55,483 nucleotides of DNA from CAZHGD01 sp964531735 (GCA_964531735.1 CAZHGD010000030.1:1-55483); one strand, 5' to 3'. Shown: positions 35,601 through 44,478, counted from the stretch's first letter. Made by a program: numbers and translations. Notes: generated by a model from the sequence alone, not told the origin.

Positions 35601-36916
35601 CCACCTCGACGCCGGCCGGGCTGTTCCAGCCCGACCGCCTGGCCATCCAGGTGTTCCCGCGCCGCTCGGCGCCGCCGGCGGTGCCGCCGGTGCTGTTGCA
35701 CGACCCGGTGGGCGACACACGCGCGATGCTGGCCAAGGCGGGCGTGGCCACTGCGCCGTTGACCGCGGGCAGTGACCTGTCGCAGGCGGCCACGGTGGTG
35801 GTCGGGCGGCGCGCTTACGACGAGCGGTTCCTGGCGCTGGCCAAGGCGACCGGCCTGGAGGCGGCGGTCCGCCAGGGGCTGCGCCTGGTGGTCTTCGAGC
35901 AGACCGGCGGTCAGCCGTGCGGCCTGCGGCTGACCGAGACCTCCACGCGCGACGTGTTTGCCGCGGTGCCGGAGCATCCGCTGCTAGCTGGGCTGGCGGC
36001 GGCCGACTGGCGCGACTGGCGTGGCGAGAGCGACGTCATCGCGCCGTACCCCGACGCACCGCCGGAGACCGCGCGTAACTGGCCGGCACGCGGGTTCAAG
36101 TGGGGCAATCGCGGCATTGTGGCGACCTATGTCTACGCCCGGCCGCACAACTCGCCGTTCCGGGCGCTCCTGCACTGCGGGTTCGACCTGGCGCAGTCGC
36201 CGCTGCTCGAAGCGGCGTTCGGCCGGGGCGCGGTGACGCTCTGCCAGCTCGATGTCACCGGGCGCTATGGCGTCGACCCGGTGGCGACGCTGGTGGTCGA
36301 CCGCCTGCTGCGCCCGGCGGCGCCATCGGCGCCGCGGGCGGTGACGGCGACGGGCGCGGCCTCGCAGCGGTTCCTGGCCGCCTACGGCATCGCGCCTGGC
36401 GAGGCCCAGTCGGCCGACGGCCTGATCGTCAACGGCGAGGATCCGGTCGACGCGCCGCGCACGGGGCAAGTCGTGCAGGCGGCGCGGGCCGGCGCCACGG
36501 TGCTGCTGCTGCCGAACGCCACGCTGGCCGCGGCCTTCGGCCAGCGGGCGCTGCCACGTCGGTGGTACCTGGGCCGCTGGCAGGCCGACCCCCTGCTGTC
36601 GGGGCTGACGGCCGGCGACCTGTTCGTCAAAGCCTGGACGACCTCGCCGGTGGTGGTGGCCGACGACGGCTGGCGCCCGCTGGTCGAGCCCGGAGTGCTG
36701 GCCGTGAAGTCGTTCGGCGCCGGCCGGGTGATCGCCGGCACGCTCGATCCGGGCGCCCTGCCCGAGCGCGGCCGGGTGAAGGTGACCCGGTTCTGGAGCC
36801 TGCTGCTGGCCAACCTGGGGGCTGACCGTAACGCCGACACCGCGTTCCTGACCGAGCCGCGTGCGGCCTATCTGCCGACCGAGTGCGAGACCATTCCGCC
36901 GTACATGAACTGGTGA
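32660..36916 (+). CDS. Large secreted LamG-GH2-like glycosidase
   Basis: The 1418-residue protein has a signal peptide (MRAAALLLGLAVMSARA). A LamG/concanavalin-like domain (about 20-235, 'GTCSFWVNPSWRGDDHA', 'GQWHHVVATWSRQQNARRLYVDGRL') is followed by a GH2 sugar-binding domain (about 290-430), a GH2 Ig-like domain (about 430-545, ending 'DQIGPLRFGYREV') and a GH2-type barrel starting 'LLLNGQPLHLRGHQIDLPWG'. The C-terminal 400 residues contain a beta-sandwich and amidotransferase-like segments. The expected GH2 acid/base 'NE' motif is absent at 'GLSYMHFNLAGYNWY'; a candidate nucleophile Glu lies in 'PLIAAEHCFM'. Activity may therefore be altered. GGGAG lies 9 bases before the ATG. Confidence 0.8.
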   Translation: MRAAALLLGLAVMSARAEVPRPVFYLPLDGGTTAALAGGSATPVRQQSRQNDPILELLDLRKVRTVPGRVGPAHDIGDQPLVYECAGNFRADEGTCSFWVNPSWRGDDHALYSTLFGAANWGMVYKYQDQSSLTFATAKPDKDLYYDCGAPDISAWRPGQWHHVVATWSRQQNARRLYVDGRLAGSGPFGYHREVKSGPLFVGAGCSMYPQPTAQATLDEFALWDRPLDAAAIGELHARGQAGQPLCDVPARTDRPVAERDTLRVAAPRLPAPPAPNEPVTRRAGTRTLVSLDGWWALRPAETDGDLPDTGWGLGRVPGYWTTPADRLGPDGRPWNAPELARCWLAAYQRTFTADPAWRTQQLRLHLGGVDGLAQVFFNGRLLGWLPAWEHEEYLLNTGLRFGEANTVTVLLRTRGGGKVAGVYGHVGLVVTPGPSLAEVAIRPQVERGRVEFALDVRAGGPAGPAVLEFTVSPKGQPQQVVRRFSRPVEVASGTAVSPVVAAFDWPDAHRWCTEDPYLYDLTVSLRRGNDVLDQIGPLRFGYREVTQRGGDLLLNGQPLHLRGHQIDLPWGHQMDRVKELKPAGLNGLELSGPISCEWYRDAPYQQELFEQILDYCDEHGLIAAPILPDAKVLRERLFEPAVAAAYQQRLRKHLRRYGNHAGWGLSYMHFNLAGYNWYVAPSKVDGAHKPDDAGFKAKERYAREAQRLAQAVDPRPLYHHACGNFGDIFTNNCYLGPNSPTQEREEWPSAWAAKRPFPLIAAEHCFMLIPYWFRPRQFPLSVVYAGEPIFDEICAMYQGPAAYGQLSDELFERYDMGRAPRGSRLMALIRNHPGYQAVKADLGRRSLRAWRTYGVSGIIFNAENWDFTDDAGRPLPVQQAMARYCGDTDLYLAGPGRNWPSKDHAFHGGEVLDKQVVLINDRNQDVRCELRWSLRDAAGAERDSGRAEAVAPAGVPAFVPVRCRLPQVTQRTDLTLTVAATSTPAGLFQPDRLAIQVFPRRSAPPAVPPVLLHDPVGDTRAMLAKAGVATAPLTAGSDLSQAATVVVGRRAYDERFLALAKATGLEAAVRQGLRLVVFEQTGGQPCGLRLTETSTRDVFAAVPEHPLLAGLAAADWRDWRGESDVIAPYPDAPPETARNWPARGFKWGNRGIVATYVYARPHNSPFRALLHCGFDLAQSPLLEAAFGRGAVTLCQLDVTGRYGVDPVATLVVDRLLRPAAPSAPRAVTATGAASQRFLAAYGIAPGEAQSADGLIVNGEDPVDAPRTGQVVQAARAGATVLLLPNATLAAAFGQRALPRRWYLGRWQADPLLSGLTAGDLFVKAWTTSPVVVADDGWRPLVEPGVLAVKSFGAGRVIAGTLDPGALPERGRVKVTRFWSLLLANLGADRNADTAFLTEPRAAYLPTECETIPPYMNW

Positions 36917-36937
36917 GTCGCCCGTGAGAGGTGCCGT

Positions 36938-38851
36938 ATGATCCGCTGGATTCTGGATGCTGTCATCGACGAGTTCAACGCCGGCCTGTGCCTGCGTGAC
37001 ATCGCCAACCACTGGGCCTGCCGGTGTACCGTGCCCGGTCCGGGCATGAGGCAGGCCGGCGAGATCCTGGTCCGCCGCTACCTGGAGAACGGCGCCGCGT
37101 CCGCGGAACTGATCCCCTATCCGGCCGACGACCGCACCACGTTCCTCGACGGCTCGCGCAACCAGCTCGAATGGCGGCCGTCGGGCGCGTCGTTGAGCGT
37201 CGTGGGACCCGGTGGCTACACGATCTGTCGTTATGACGACCAACCGCTCTGCCTCATCTGCTACAGCGTGGCGACGCCGCCGGACGGCAGCGAGGCCGAG
37301 GTGGTGGTCCATACCGGCGCGCTGCCCATCGACGAGGTGGTCGAGGGCCAGTGGGCCGGCAGGATCGTGCTCGTGGACCAGTTCCCCTGGACCGTGGCCG
37401 CGGCGGTGGGCAAGTCGGGCGCCATCGGTCTGGTCTCCGACTGCGTCTGTCCGCCCTGGCTGGCGCAGCACCCGCCGGTGCGCGAGCCGGAGGACGTGCC
37501 CGACCTGGTCATGTGGACCATCTTTTCCGGCCGGCGTGACCAGCCGCAGTTGTTCGGCTTCAACCTCAGCCCACGGCAGGGCCGGCGCCTGCGCAAGCTG
37601 ATCGCCGGCAGCGCCGAGCCGGTGCGTCTGCGCGCGGTGGTCGCCGCCGAGACGGTCGAGGGCAGTTCCGACTTCGTCCACGCCACCTTGCCGGGCAGCG
37701 ACCTGGCCGACGAGGAGATCTGGGTGCTGGCGCACCTGTCGGAGCCCGGCGCGCGCGACAACGCCTCGGGCTGCTGCGTGTCGCTGGAACTGCTGCGGGC
37801 CCTCGGCCAGCTCACCAGCGCCGGCGTGCTGCCGCCGTTGCGGCGCACCATCCGGTTCATGCACGGCGTCGAGGTCAGCGGGTTCCTGCCCTACCTGGAG
37901 GCGCGGCAGGCCGACTGGGGCAAGGTGGCCGCCGGACTGTGCGCGGATTCGCTGGCCGAGGACTTCGGCGCCTGCGGTGGCGAGATGGTCTTGTTCCGCT
38001 CACCCGAGACCAACGCCTCGTTTGTGGACGGCTTGGTGCAGACGCTGCTGGACCTGCTCGCCAAAGAGCCGGTGCAGCGCTTCACCGCCGACAACTACGA
38101 CACGTTCCCCTGGCACACCGAGCCGTTCTTCGGCAACGATGCCTTCATCAGCGCGGGCTACTTCGACATCCCGACGCCGCAGCTCTCGGCCTGGCCCGAC
38201 CGCGACTACCACAGCAACCAGGACACGCCCGACACCATCAGCGACGGTGCCCTGGCCCGCGCCGGGGCGCTGACCGGAGCCTTCCTCTACCTGCTGGCCA
38301 ACGCCGGTGCCGCCGAGGCGCGCTGGCTCGGCGCGCTGGCGGCGCAGGACTTCAAGGCGCGCATTGCCGAGGCGGTGCGGCAAGCGGTGGCCGGCGGTGA
38401 GGTGCCGCTGTCGGCCGACCGCGCGGAGCGCCTGGCCGCCGAAGTCTGGCACCTGGGTCTGCAAGGTCAGGATGCCGTGGTGCAGACGCAGCGCTTCGCG
38501 CCCGGCGACGCCGCGCTGCAAGCGGCGCTAGCCGCGATGCGGGCCGACCTGGCCGAGCACGCGCTGCGCGAGGCGACGCAAGCGCTGCGGCTCGGCGGCG
38601 AGGCAACCGCTGTATTCGTGCCCACGACCATCGACCTGACGGCGCCGGACGCGACCGCGGTCGCCAAGCCCCTGCGCTGGCACGCGCCGTCGGGCGGACC
38701 CTTGGTGTCACGAGTGTGGCCGTGGCTGAACGGCCGGCGCACGGTGGCGGAGGTCTGCGAACGCATGCAGTTCGGCGGCGCGGTGGACCTGGCCGAGGTG
38801 GTGGCCACGGTTCGCCAGTTGGCCGCCGGCGGTCACGTCGAGTGCGGGTAG
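36938..38851 (+). CDS. DUF4910/M28-like aminopeptidase with C-terminal PqqD-like domain
   Basis: The 637-residue product has no signal peptide. Residues about 100-190 form a PA-like insertion. The peptidase core has the co-catalytic metal motif 'VLAHLSEPGARDNASGCC' (His and Asp), 'FMHGVEVSGF' (Glu), 'LCADSLAED' and 'DRDYHSNQDTPDTI' (terminal His), which is the DUF4910 variant of M28. The C-terminal 60 residues ('RVWPWLNGRRTVAEVCERMQF...VVATVRQLAAGGHVE') resemble the winged-helix PqqD-like domain used in peptide recognition. It follows the LamG-GH2 gene by 21 bases and is probably co-transcribed. The substrate is unknown. Confidence 0.8.
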   Translation: MIRWILDAVIDEFNAGLCLRDIANHWACRCTVPGPGMRQAGEILVRRYLENGAASAELIPYPADDRTTFLDGSRNQLEWRPSGASLSVVGPGGYTICRYDDQPLCLICYSVATPPDGSEAEVVVHTGALPIDEVVEGQWAGRIVLVDQFPWTVAAAVGKSGAIGLVSDCVCPPWLAQHPPVREPEDVPDLVMWTIFSGRRDQPQLFGFNLSPRQGRRLRKLIAGSAEPVRLRAVVAAETVEGSSDFVHATLPGSDLADEEIWVLAHLSEPGARDNASGCCVSLELLRALGQLTSAGVLPPLRRTIRFMHGVEVSGFLPYLEARQADWGKVAAGLCADSLAEDFGACGGEMVLFRSPETNASFVDGLVQTLLDLLAKEPVQRFTADNYDTFPWHTEPFFGNDAFISAGYFDIPTPQLSAWPDRDYHSNQDTPDTISDGALARAGALTGAFLYLLANAGAAEARWLGALAAQDFKARIAEAVRQAVAGGEVPLSADRAERLAAEVWHLGLQGQDAVVQTQRFAPGDAALQAALAAMRADLAEHALREATQALRLGGEATAVFVPTTIDLTAPDATAVAKPLRWHAPSGGPLVSRVWPWLNGRRTVAEVCERMQFGGAVDLAEVVATVRQLAAGGHVECG

Positions 38852-38945
38852 GCCGCCGGCTGGCGACCGCACCGGTCCGAGCAGCGCCCTGGCGGGTCTG
38901 GGCCAGTGTCCCGGCCAGCCGCCGGCCCGGTGCTGGCGCTGCCGC

Positions 38946-39653
38946 CTAGAGTGGCTGCTCCACGGCCACCCAGCCGTCGGTCGTCAGTTCCACTACCTCG
39001 TAGAAGCTCTTCGCCCAGGTCGCCAGCACGCGGTTATTGGACTGCCACTCGAAGTTGCACCCCGCCGCCAACAACTCATCGTTGACCCTCTGCACGTGCT
39101 GGCGCCAGCCCTCGTCGGTCAGGTCATTCCCCCACCGCCTGTATTTGCCGACGAGTACCAGCACCTCCAGCACGTCGCTCGGGCCGACGGGACGCGCGCG
39201 GCCATCCCGGTCGACGGTCGCACTGCGCGCCGCCTCTTGGATCTCCGGTTCCTGTGCCTTGCGCCAAGCCGGATCGGCGCTGCCAGGCAGGAGCGTTCTG
39301 CGGCCCGGGCCAGCCGGCGGCCCGGCGGGCGGCCGGCTGGCGTCCCCCTGCGCTCGGTCGACCGGACCCGGTTGGGTCGGTCCGGGCTTGCCGACGCTAC
39401 CACGCCCGCCGGTGCCACGGACCACCAGGGCCAGCAGCGCCATTGCGACGGCGATGCCGGCGAGCGTGCCCAAGGCGACCAGCGGGCCGCCGGTCCGGTG
39501 CCGGCAGGCCGTCTGATCCGGCTCCGGCGGTGGTTGCTCCTGCTCCTGCTGCCGGCGAGCCGCCGGCGGGCGTTGCACCAGGTTGGCGCCACAGTTCATG
39601 CAGACGTAGTCGGTCTCGAACACGTCGTGCTCGCACTTGGGACAGTGCTTCAT
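38946..39653 (-). CDS. Zinc-ribbon membrane protein
   Basis: The 235-residue protein begins with a four-cysteine zinc ribbon (CPKCEHDVFETDYVCMNCGANL). A Pro/Gln linker, one membrane helix (about 56-80) and a Pro/Gly-rich stretch follow, then a C-terminal soluble domain of about 90 residues ('VLVLVGKYRRWGNDLTDEGWRQHVQRVNDELLAAG'). I do not recognise the C-terminal domain. The topology puts the ribbon inside and the last domain outside. GAGGAG lies 7 bases before the ATG. Its promoter overlaps the end of sthA. Confidence 0.75.
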   Translation of the reverse strand: MKHCPKCEHDVFETDYVCMNCGANLVQRPPAARRQQEQEQPPPEPDQTACRHRTGGPLVALGTLAGIAVAMALLALVVRGTGGRGSVGKPGPTQPGPVDRAQGDASRPPAGPPAGPGRRTLLPGSADPAWRKAQEPEIQEAARSATVDRDGRARPVGPSDVLEVLVLVGKYRRWGNDLTDEGWRQHVQRVNDELLAAGCNFEWQSNNRVLATWAKSFYEVVELTTDGWVAVEQPL

Positions 39654-39727
39654 CGCCGGGCTCCTCTGCCGGTGTGGCCGAGCCTTGCCGACGGCTTAAC
39701 GTTCCTCATCCCCTGGGCGTTTGGTGC

Positions 39728-39756
39728 AGTGTAGCGACGCCGATCCGGCCGGTCAA
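39728..39756 (-). promoter_or_regulatory. Promoter for the zinc-ribbon gene, overlapping the sthA stop
   Basis: On the minus strand TTGACC (39756-39751) and TACACT (39733-39728) have a 17-base spacer. The -35 box contains the TGA stop codon of sthA. Matches are 5 of 6 and 4 of 6. Confidence 0.6.
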
Positions 39757-41189
39757 CCGTCTCGGTTGTTCTCCCCCGCGCGCCACCGCTGCTGCGCGCC
39801 CAGGCCGTCGTAGGCGGCGTACTTGAACAGGTCGGACAGGCTCGGGAAGTTGAACACCGTGTCGATGAACGAGTGCAGCCCGCCGCCCTGACCCAGCACT
39901 TGCGCGGCGATATGCACCAGCTCCGAAGCCAGTTCGCCGATCAGGTGGGCGCCGAGCAGTTGGCCGTCGGTGGGGCTGAAGATCAGCTTGATCATGCCGC
40001 TGGTGTCGCCGATGATCTGGCCGCGGGCGTTGTTCTGGTAGAACGCGCGGCCACACAGGTACGGGATGCCCTGGTCGGCGCAGGCTTCCTCGGTCAGGCC
40101 GACCAGCGCAATCTCAGGCACGGTGTAGACCGCCAGCGGCACCACGGGCGAGACGCGCTCTTTGTAGCCCAGGTCGAACGCGTGGACCATGGCGACGCGC
40201 GCCTGCTCCATGCTGACCGAGGCCAGCGCCGGAAAGCCGATCACGTCGCCGGCGGCGTAGAGGTTCGGCACGTTGGTCTGGTAGTGTTCGTTGACCTTGA
40301 CCAGGCCGCGCTCGCCCATCTCGACGCCGACCTCAGCCAGGCCCAGGCCGGCGGTATTGGACTGCCGGCCGGCGGCGAACAGTGCGTTCTCGCACTCGAT
40401 GACCTCGCCATCGGTCAGCGTCAGCGAGACGCGGTCGGCGGCGGTGTCGACCTGGGTCACGCGCTGATTGAAGATGAACCGCAGGCCGAGTTCGTCGAGC
40501 TGCTCGCGCAGGCGCTCGGCCACTTCACCATCCACAAACGGCAGCAGTCGGCCGCGGCCCTCGATCAGCGTGACCTTGACGCCGAGGGCACAGAACACCG
40601 AGGCGTACTCACAGCCGATCACGCCGCCACCGGCGACGGCCAGACTGCTCGGGATGCGCGCCATGCGCAGAATCGAGTCGGAATCGTGGATCAGCCGCTC
40701 GTCGAACGGCACGTTGCCTGGTCGGTGCGGCGACGAGCCGGTGGCGACCAGGACGAACTCGGTGGTGAAGCGCGTGCTTTGGCCTTCGCGGCCGGTCACC
40801 ACCACGATGTGCGCGTCGGCCAGCGCGGCGCGGCCCCAGTGCAGGTCGATGCCGTGGCGCTCGAGGTTGGCGTGGACCAGCGCACGGCCGGCGCGGATGA
40901 CCTGCTCCTTACGGAACATGAAGTCGTTGACCGTCATGCCGTCGCGGAGCGAGTAGTCGATGCCGTAGAGCCCGCGCTGCCGCAGGCCGGTGTAGTAGAG
41001 CGCCGTCTCGCGCAGCGTCTTGGACGGCACGGTGCCGGTGTTCAGTCCGGCCCCGCCGACGTCGTCGGCGCATTCCACCACGGCTACGCGCTTGCCGAAG
41101 TAGGCCGCCTGCGCCGCCCCCTTCTCGCCCGCCGGCCCGCAGCCGATGACCACCAGGTCGTAGTCGTATGCCACTGCGCCCGCTCCCAT
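39753..41189 (-). CDS. sthA: Soluble pyridine nucleotide transhydrogenase
   Basis: SthA moves reducing equivalents between NADPH and NAD. The 478-residue product is a flavoprotein of the disulfide-reductase fold: FAD motif 'VVIGCGPAGEKGAAQAA', second dinucleotide motif 'AVAGGGVIGCEYASVF', and the C-terminal 'GLHSFIDTVFNFPSLSDLFKYAA'. The redox cysteine pair of lipoamide-type enzymes is missing: the site reads 'GGAGLNTGTVPSKTLRE', which is diagnostic for SthA. I use the ATG at 41189 with GGAG 5 bases before it; a GTG at 41195 lies inside the RBS. A hairpin precedes the RBS. Confidence 0.92.
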   Translation of the reverse strand: MGAGAVAYDYDLVVIGCGPAGEKGAAQAAYFGKRVAVVECADDVGGAGLNTGTVPSKTLRETALYYTGLRQRGLYGIDYSLRDGMTVNDFMFRKEQVIRAGRALVHANLERHGIDLHWGRAALADAHIVVVTGREGQSTRFTTEFVLVATGSSPHRPGNVPFDERLIHDSDSILRMARIPSSLAVAGGGVIGCEYASVFCALGVKVTLIEGRGRLLPFVDGEVAERLREQLDELGLRFIFNQRVTQVDTAADRVSLTLTDGEVIECENALFAAGRQSNTAGLGLAEVGVEMGERGLVKVNEHYQTNVPNLYAAGDVIGFPALASVSMEQARVAMVHAFDLGYKERVSPVVPLAVYTVPEIALVGLTEEACADQGIPYLCGRAFYQNNARGQIIGDTSGMIKLIFSPTDGQLLGAHLIGELASELVHIAAQVLGQGGGLHSFIDTVFNFPSLSDLFKYAAYDGLGAQQRWRAGENNRDG

Positions 41190-41200
41190 CACCACTCCGG

Positions 41201-41223
41201 GGCACCGCGTGGTGTGCGGTGCC
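41201..41223 (-). terminator. Hairpin between the GH16 gene and sthA
   Basis: GGCACCGC and GCGGTGCC pair perfectly (8 bp, 7-base loop). It is 37 bases after the GH16 stop and just before the sthA ribosome-binding site, so it may end the GH16 transcript or control sthA translation. There is no T-run. Confidence 0.45.
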
Positions 41224-41259
41224 GTGCCGCCAGCTCGTGGTCACTTCGGCGAGGCGTCG

Positions 41260-43608
41260 CTACCCGCCGCCCGCTGCCGCCGGGCTGAACACCAGCTTGC
41301 AGAAGTAGGTGCCACCGACCGTGATGCCGTCGCAGAACAGGACCAGCTTGTGCCGCCCAGCGGGCAACCGGAGCCGCTGCTTGCCGAGCGATTTCTGCGG
41401 GCTCCGCCAGCCATAGCCGGTGGTCCACTCCCGCGGCAGTTGCCAGGTGGCCACCGTCTGTCCGGGATCGCCGGGTCGGCCCAGGTTCAGCCGCAGCGGC
41501 TCGAGCTTGCCGCGCGTGGCCGCCTCCAGACCCTTGGTGTAGTAGTCGCAGCGGTTCATGAACAGCTCGGCGTCGTACTCGCCCGCGGCGGCCACGTCCA
41601 CCTCATAGGTGATCCACTGCGCCCGGCCCGCGCCCACACCGACGGCCTCGGGCAGGTCGCCCTGCTCCGTCTTGCGGAACTCCAGGCGCGCATCGCTCGG
41701 GCCTGACTCGGCGCTCTGGTAGGCGACACCGTGGCCGCCCTCATCGTAGCTGCCGCCCTTGATGGTGCCGGGGATGGCCTGCGGCTGGCCCTGGTAGGCG
41801 GTGCCGGTGAACTCCTTGCCGGTCAGCAGTTCGAGTGACAGCGGGGCCGACTGCCCGACCAGACCGGCGTCGTCGCGGGCCATGGCGATGATGGTGTTGC
41901 GCGTGCCGCTGAACAGGTTGTTGACCTCGAAGGTCGTCTTGGCCGTGGCGCCGTCCACCGGCACCTCGGCGCGCAGCCGGCCCATCGAGAACAGCAGCAG
42001 CGACTTCAGTTGGCCACCGGTGGCCGCGGCCGTGACGTCGAAGCGGAGCGGGTTGCCCTGCTTGTACGGGCCGTTGCCCTGCACCGCCAGCGTGACCTTC
42101 GGCAGCGCGCGCGGCGCCGGGTCTTCGTCGTAGATGCGCACGTAGTCGACCACCAGCCGGTCGGGGAACTGCGCCTCTTCCAGGCGGCCGTAGAACGGCT
42201 GGCCGTCCTTCGACTTCGGCGTGGGCGTACAGCCGCTGATCCAGATCTTCTGTGGCACGTTGGTCACCGGCACGTCGCGGTAGCTCTGCCGCAACGTTTC
42301 CTGACCGTCCACATAGAAGATGTGCTCCAGCGGCGTCCACTGGAAGCCGACGGTGTGCCAGCCGCTGTAGTCGTCCATGACCACCGTGCGGCCGCTCGAC
42401 GTGCGGCCGAGCTTGGTGCTGCGGAGGATGGCGCCTTCGCCGACGCCTTTGGCGTTGCCCTGGTCGCCGGGCAGGACGGTCAGCTTGACGCTACAGTGGT
42501 AGCAGTGGCTGATGTCGTTCTGCTTCTTCGGCTTGTAGAAGTCCTCGAAGATGTCGAACTCCTGCGAGTGGACGAACGTATCCACGCCGCAGTCGTAAGG
42601 ATAGCCGGCCATCCAGACCGCGCCCCACCAGCCGGGCTGGCGGGTGAACTGCACGCGCGTCTCGACGTAGCCGTAGGCTTTCTCGAACCGGCTGTTGATG
42701 CTGCCGAAGTGCCGCACGGTGCCGTCCGGGTCGCGGGTCAGTTGCAACACCAGCGCGCCCTGGCCGTCGAGGAACAGGTTCTCGGGGGCCGGCTTGGTCT
42801 TGATGTCCGGCCACTTCCATTCGTTCTGCGGCTGCACGTTCCACTTCGCGGTGTCGAGCGTGGTGCCGTCGAACTCTTCGTTCCAGACCAGCTTCCAGCG
42901 CTTGTCCGCCGGCGGGCCCTCACGGTAACCGGCCTTGGTGACCTTGGCGAGCGTCGCGCTGACGGGCTTGGGCGCCTTCTTGATGGCCGGGTTGCGCAGG
43001 TCGCGCGGGCCGCCCACGGCCAGTTGCGCCGAGCCCGAACCGCGCAGGAGTCGCACTGCGAGCACGTGGCTGCCGCGCGTCAGCTCCACGGTGACGGCGA
43101 AGTCGCGAATGGTCGGTGGCCAGTCGTCGTTGCCCTGACTGCCGCGGCTCAGCGTCTCGGAGACCAGCTTGCCATCCAGGTAAGCCTCGTACCACCAGTC
43201 GGCGCCGAAGCCGAACGTGGCCGGCCCCGCCGCCTCGGCGGTGAACGCCAGGTAGACCCAGGCGGTGCTGCCCACCGCCGCGCCGCAGAACGGCGCGCAG
43301 TCGAGCCGCCGCGCCGCGTCGAAGCGTGCGGCGCGAGCCGTGGCCTGCTGCTGACCGATGACCAGCGTCTGCGGCACCTGACGCAACATCTCGGCCGCCG
43401 GCACGCCCGCATCCTTGCCGAACGGGCCGAAGACCTTCGCCTCGCTGGGCAAGACGACGTCGCCGCGCGGCGACGCGCTCTGCACCCAGCCTGGGGCAGT
43501 GGCCACCGTCAGGGCCACCAACGCGGCCCACAGGCCCGGATGGACCACCCACCGCCGCGTCCGCTGTACCGGCGTTGCTGTCGCCTGTAGACCTGAATGG
43601 TTCGTCAC
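41260..43608 (-). CDS. Secreted GH16 family beta-glucanase-like enzyme
   Basis: The 782-residue product has a signal-anchor-like N-terminus (VVHPGLWAALVALTVATAPG). An N-terminal beta region of about 190 residues precedes the GH16 domain, which starts at 'WKLVWNEEFDGTTLDTAKWNVQP'. Its catalytic strand 'HSQEFDIFEDF' carries Glu350, Asp352 and Glu355, the ExDxxE set of laminarinase/lichenase/agarase-type enzymes. An Ig-like domain follows (about 540-640), then a C-terminal CBM-like domain of about 140 residues. The GTG start at 43608 has GGAG 6 bases upstream. It is divergent from the GNAT gene. Confidence 0.9.
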   Translation of the reverse strand: MTNHSGLQATATPVQRTRRWVVHPGLWAALVALTVATAPGWVQSASPRGDVVLPSEAKVFGPFGKDAGVPAAEMLRQVPQTLVIGQQQATARAARFDAARRLDCAPFCGAAVGSTAWVYLAFTAEAAGPATFGFGADWWYEAYLDGKLVSETLSRGSQGNDDWPPTIRDFAVTVELTRGSHVLAVRLLRGSGSAQLAVGGPRDLRNPAIKKAPKPVSATLAKVTKAGYREGPPADKRWKLVWNEEFDGTTLDTAKWNVQPQNEWKWPDIKTKPAPENLFLDGQGALVLQLTRDPDGTVRHFGSINSRFEKAYGYVETRVQFTRQPGWWGAVWMAGYPYDCGVDTFVHSQEFDIFEDFYKPKKQNDISHCYHCSVKLTVLPGDQGNAKGVGEGAILRSTKLGRTSSGRTVVMDDYSGWHTVGFQWTPLEHIFYVDGQETLRQSYRDVPVTNVPQKIWISGCTPTPKSKDGQPFYGRLEEAQFPDRLVVDYVRIYDEDPAPRALPKVTLAVQGNGPYKQGNPLRFDVTAAATGGQLKSLLLFSMGRLRAEVPVDGATAKTTFEVNNLFSGTRNTIIAMARDDAGLVGQSAPLSLELLTGKEFTGTAYQGQPQAIPGTIKGGSYDEGGHGVAYQSAESGPSDARLEFRKTEQGDLPEAVGVGAGRAQWITYEVDVAAAGEYDAELFMNRCDYYTKGLEAATRGKLEPLRLNLGRPGDPGQTVATWQLPREWTTGYGWRSPQKSLGKQRLRLPAGRHKLVLFCDGITVGGTYFCKLVFSPAAAGGG

Positions 43609-43698
43609 GCTCCGCTCCGCCCGCCACCCGGCGGTCTGGCGGCATTCGCAACCGGTCGGTGGTATCCTTCGTGGCGGCTGGCGCCCGGAGGCCCGCTC

Positions 43699-44475
43699 AT
43701 GCCCGGACCCTATCCCATCGTCGAGGTGTTTGAGAGCGTCCACCTGGGTGTGGCGCTGAGCACGGTGACACCGGGCGACTTGTCGGTCATCGAGACGCCG
43801 GAGCGGCTGCGGCCGCGGCTGAGCTACTCGTTCGTCCACGCCGCCGTTCTCCTGGCGCTGGACGACGGGCGACGCGTGCTGAGCGTGCCGCCGGGCGCGG
43901 GCGAGGTGGCCGCGCAGGTGCTGCGCTCAACCGCGGCGGCCGGGCTCGATCCGCTCAGTGACGCCGTGGCGGCGCTGCTGGCCGAGGCCGTCGAGCCGGC
44001 GCTGCTGGCCGGCGGCCTGGCACCGGTGAACCGCCACTTCGCCGACCTGGTGTTCGCCTGCGGCCCCGCCGACCTGCGCCGTCACCACCACGGCGACCTG
44101 CGCCGCCTGCGTGACGAGAGCATCGCGCCGGTCGCGGAGTTGGCGTTGCCGACGCACTGCTTCCCTGATGGCACGGTCTACGGCATCGTGGACGGCGGGC
44201 ACGTCGTGGCGGTGGCCTACGCCCATCGCATCGGCGAGTTCGAGGACCGTCTGGCCGACCTCGGCGTGGTGACCGCCTACGCCTGGCGGCGGCAGGGCTA
44301 TGCCCAGACGGTGGTCTCGGCGGTGGCGGCCGACCTCATCGATCGTGGCGGCGAAGCGCGCTACAGTTGCCAGCCGGACAACCACGGCTCGGCCGCGACG
44401 GCGCGAAGCTGTGGCTTCCAGCCGTGGGCGCGGTCGCTGATCCTGGCTGCAGCGGCGCCGGAGGGCGACGAGTGA
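43699..44475 (+). CDS. GNAT-family acetyltransferase-like protein
   Basis: The 258-residue protein has a non-conserved N-terminal half and a C-terminal GNAT fold. The acetyl-CoA loop is 'VVTAYAWRRQGYAQTVVSAVAADLI' and the following strand is 'ARYSCQPDNHGSAATARSCGFQPWAR', typical of the GCN5-related group. The N-terminal 130 residues may be a substrate domain. GGAGG lies 7 bases before the ATG. The substrate is unknown. It ends 3 bases from the convergent paralog gene. Confidence 0.8.
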   Translation: MPGPYPIVEVFESVHLGVALSTVTPGDLSVIETPERLRPRLSYSFVHAAVLLALDDGRRVLSVPPGAGEVAAQVLRSTAAAGLDPLSDAVAALLAEAVEPALLAGGLAPVNRHFADLVFACGPADLRRHHHGDLRRLRDESIAPVAELALPTHCFPDGTVYGIVDGGHVVAVAYAHRIGEFEDRLADLGVVTAYAWRRQGYAQTVVSAVAADLIDRGGEARYSCQPDNHGSAATARSCGFQPWARSLILAAAAPEGDE

Positions 44476-44478
44476 CGG

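Noticed and set aside
31406..35977. Very long open frame on the minus strand (about 1520 codons)
   Set aside because: It lies antisense to the UroD-like and LamG-GH2 genes, which have clear domains and ribosome-binding sites. High GC leaves few stops in the antisense frame, and the translation is Arg/His/Gln-rich with no domain.
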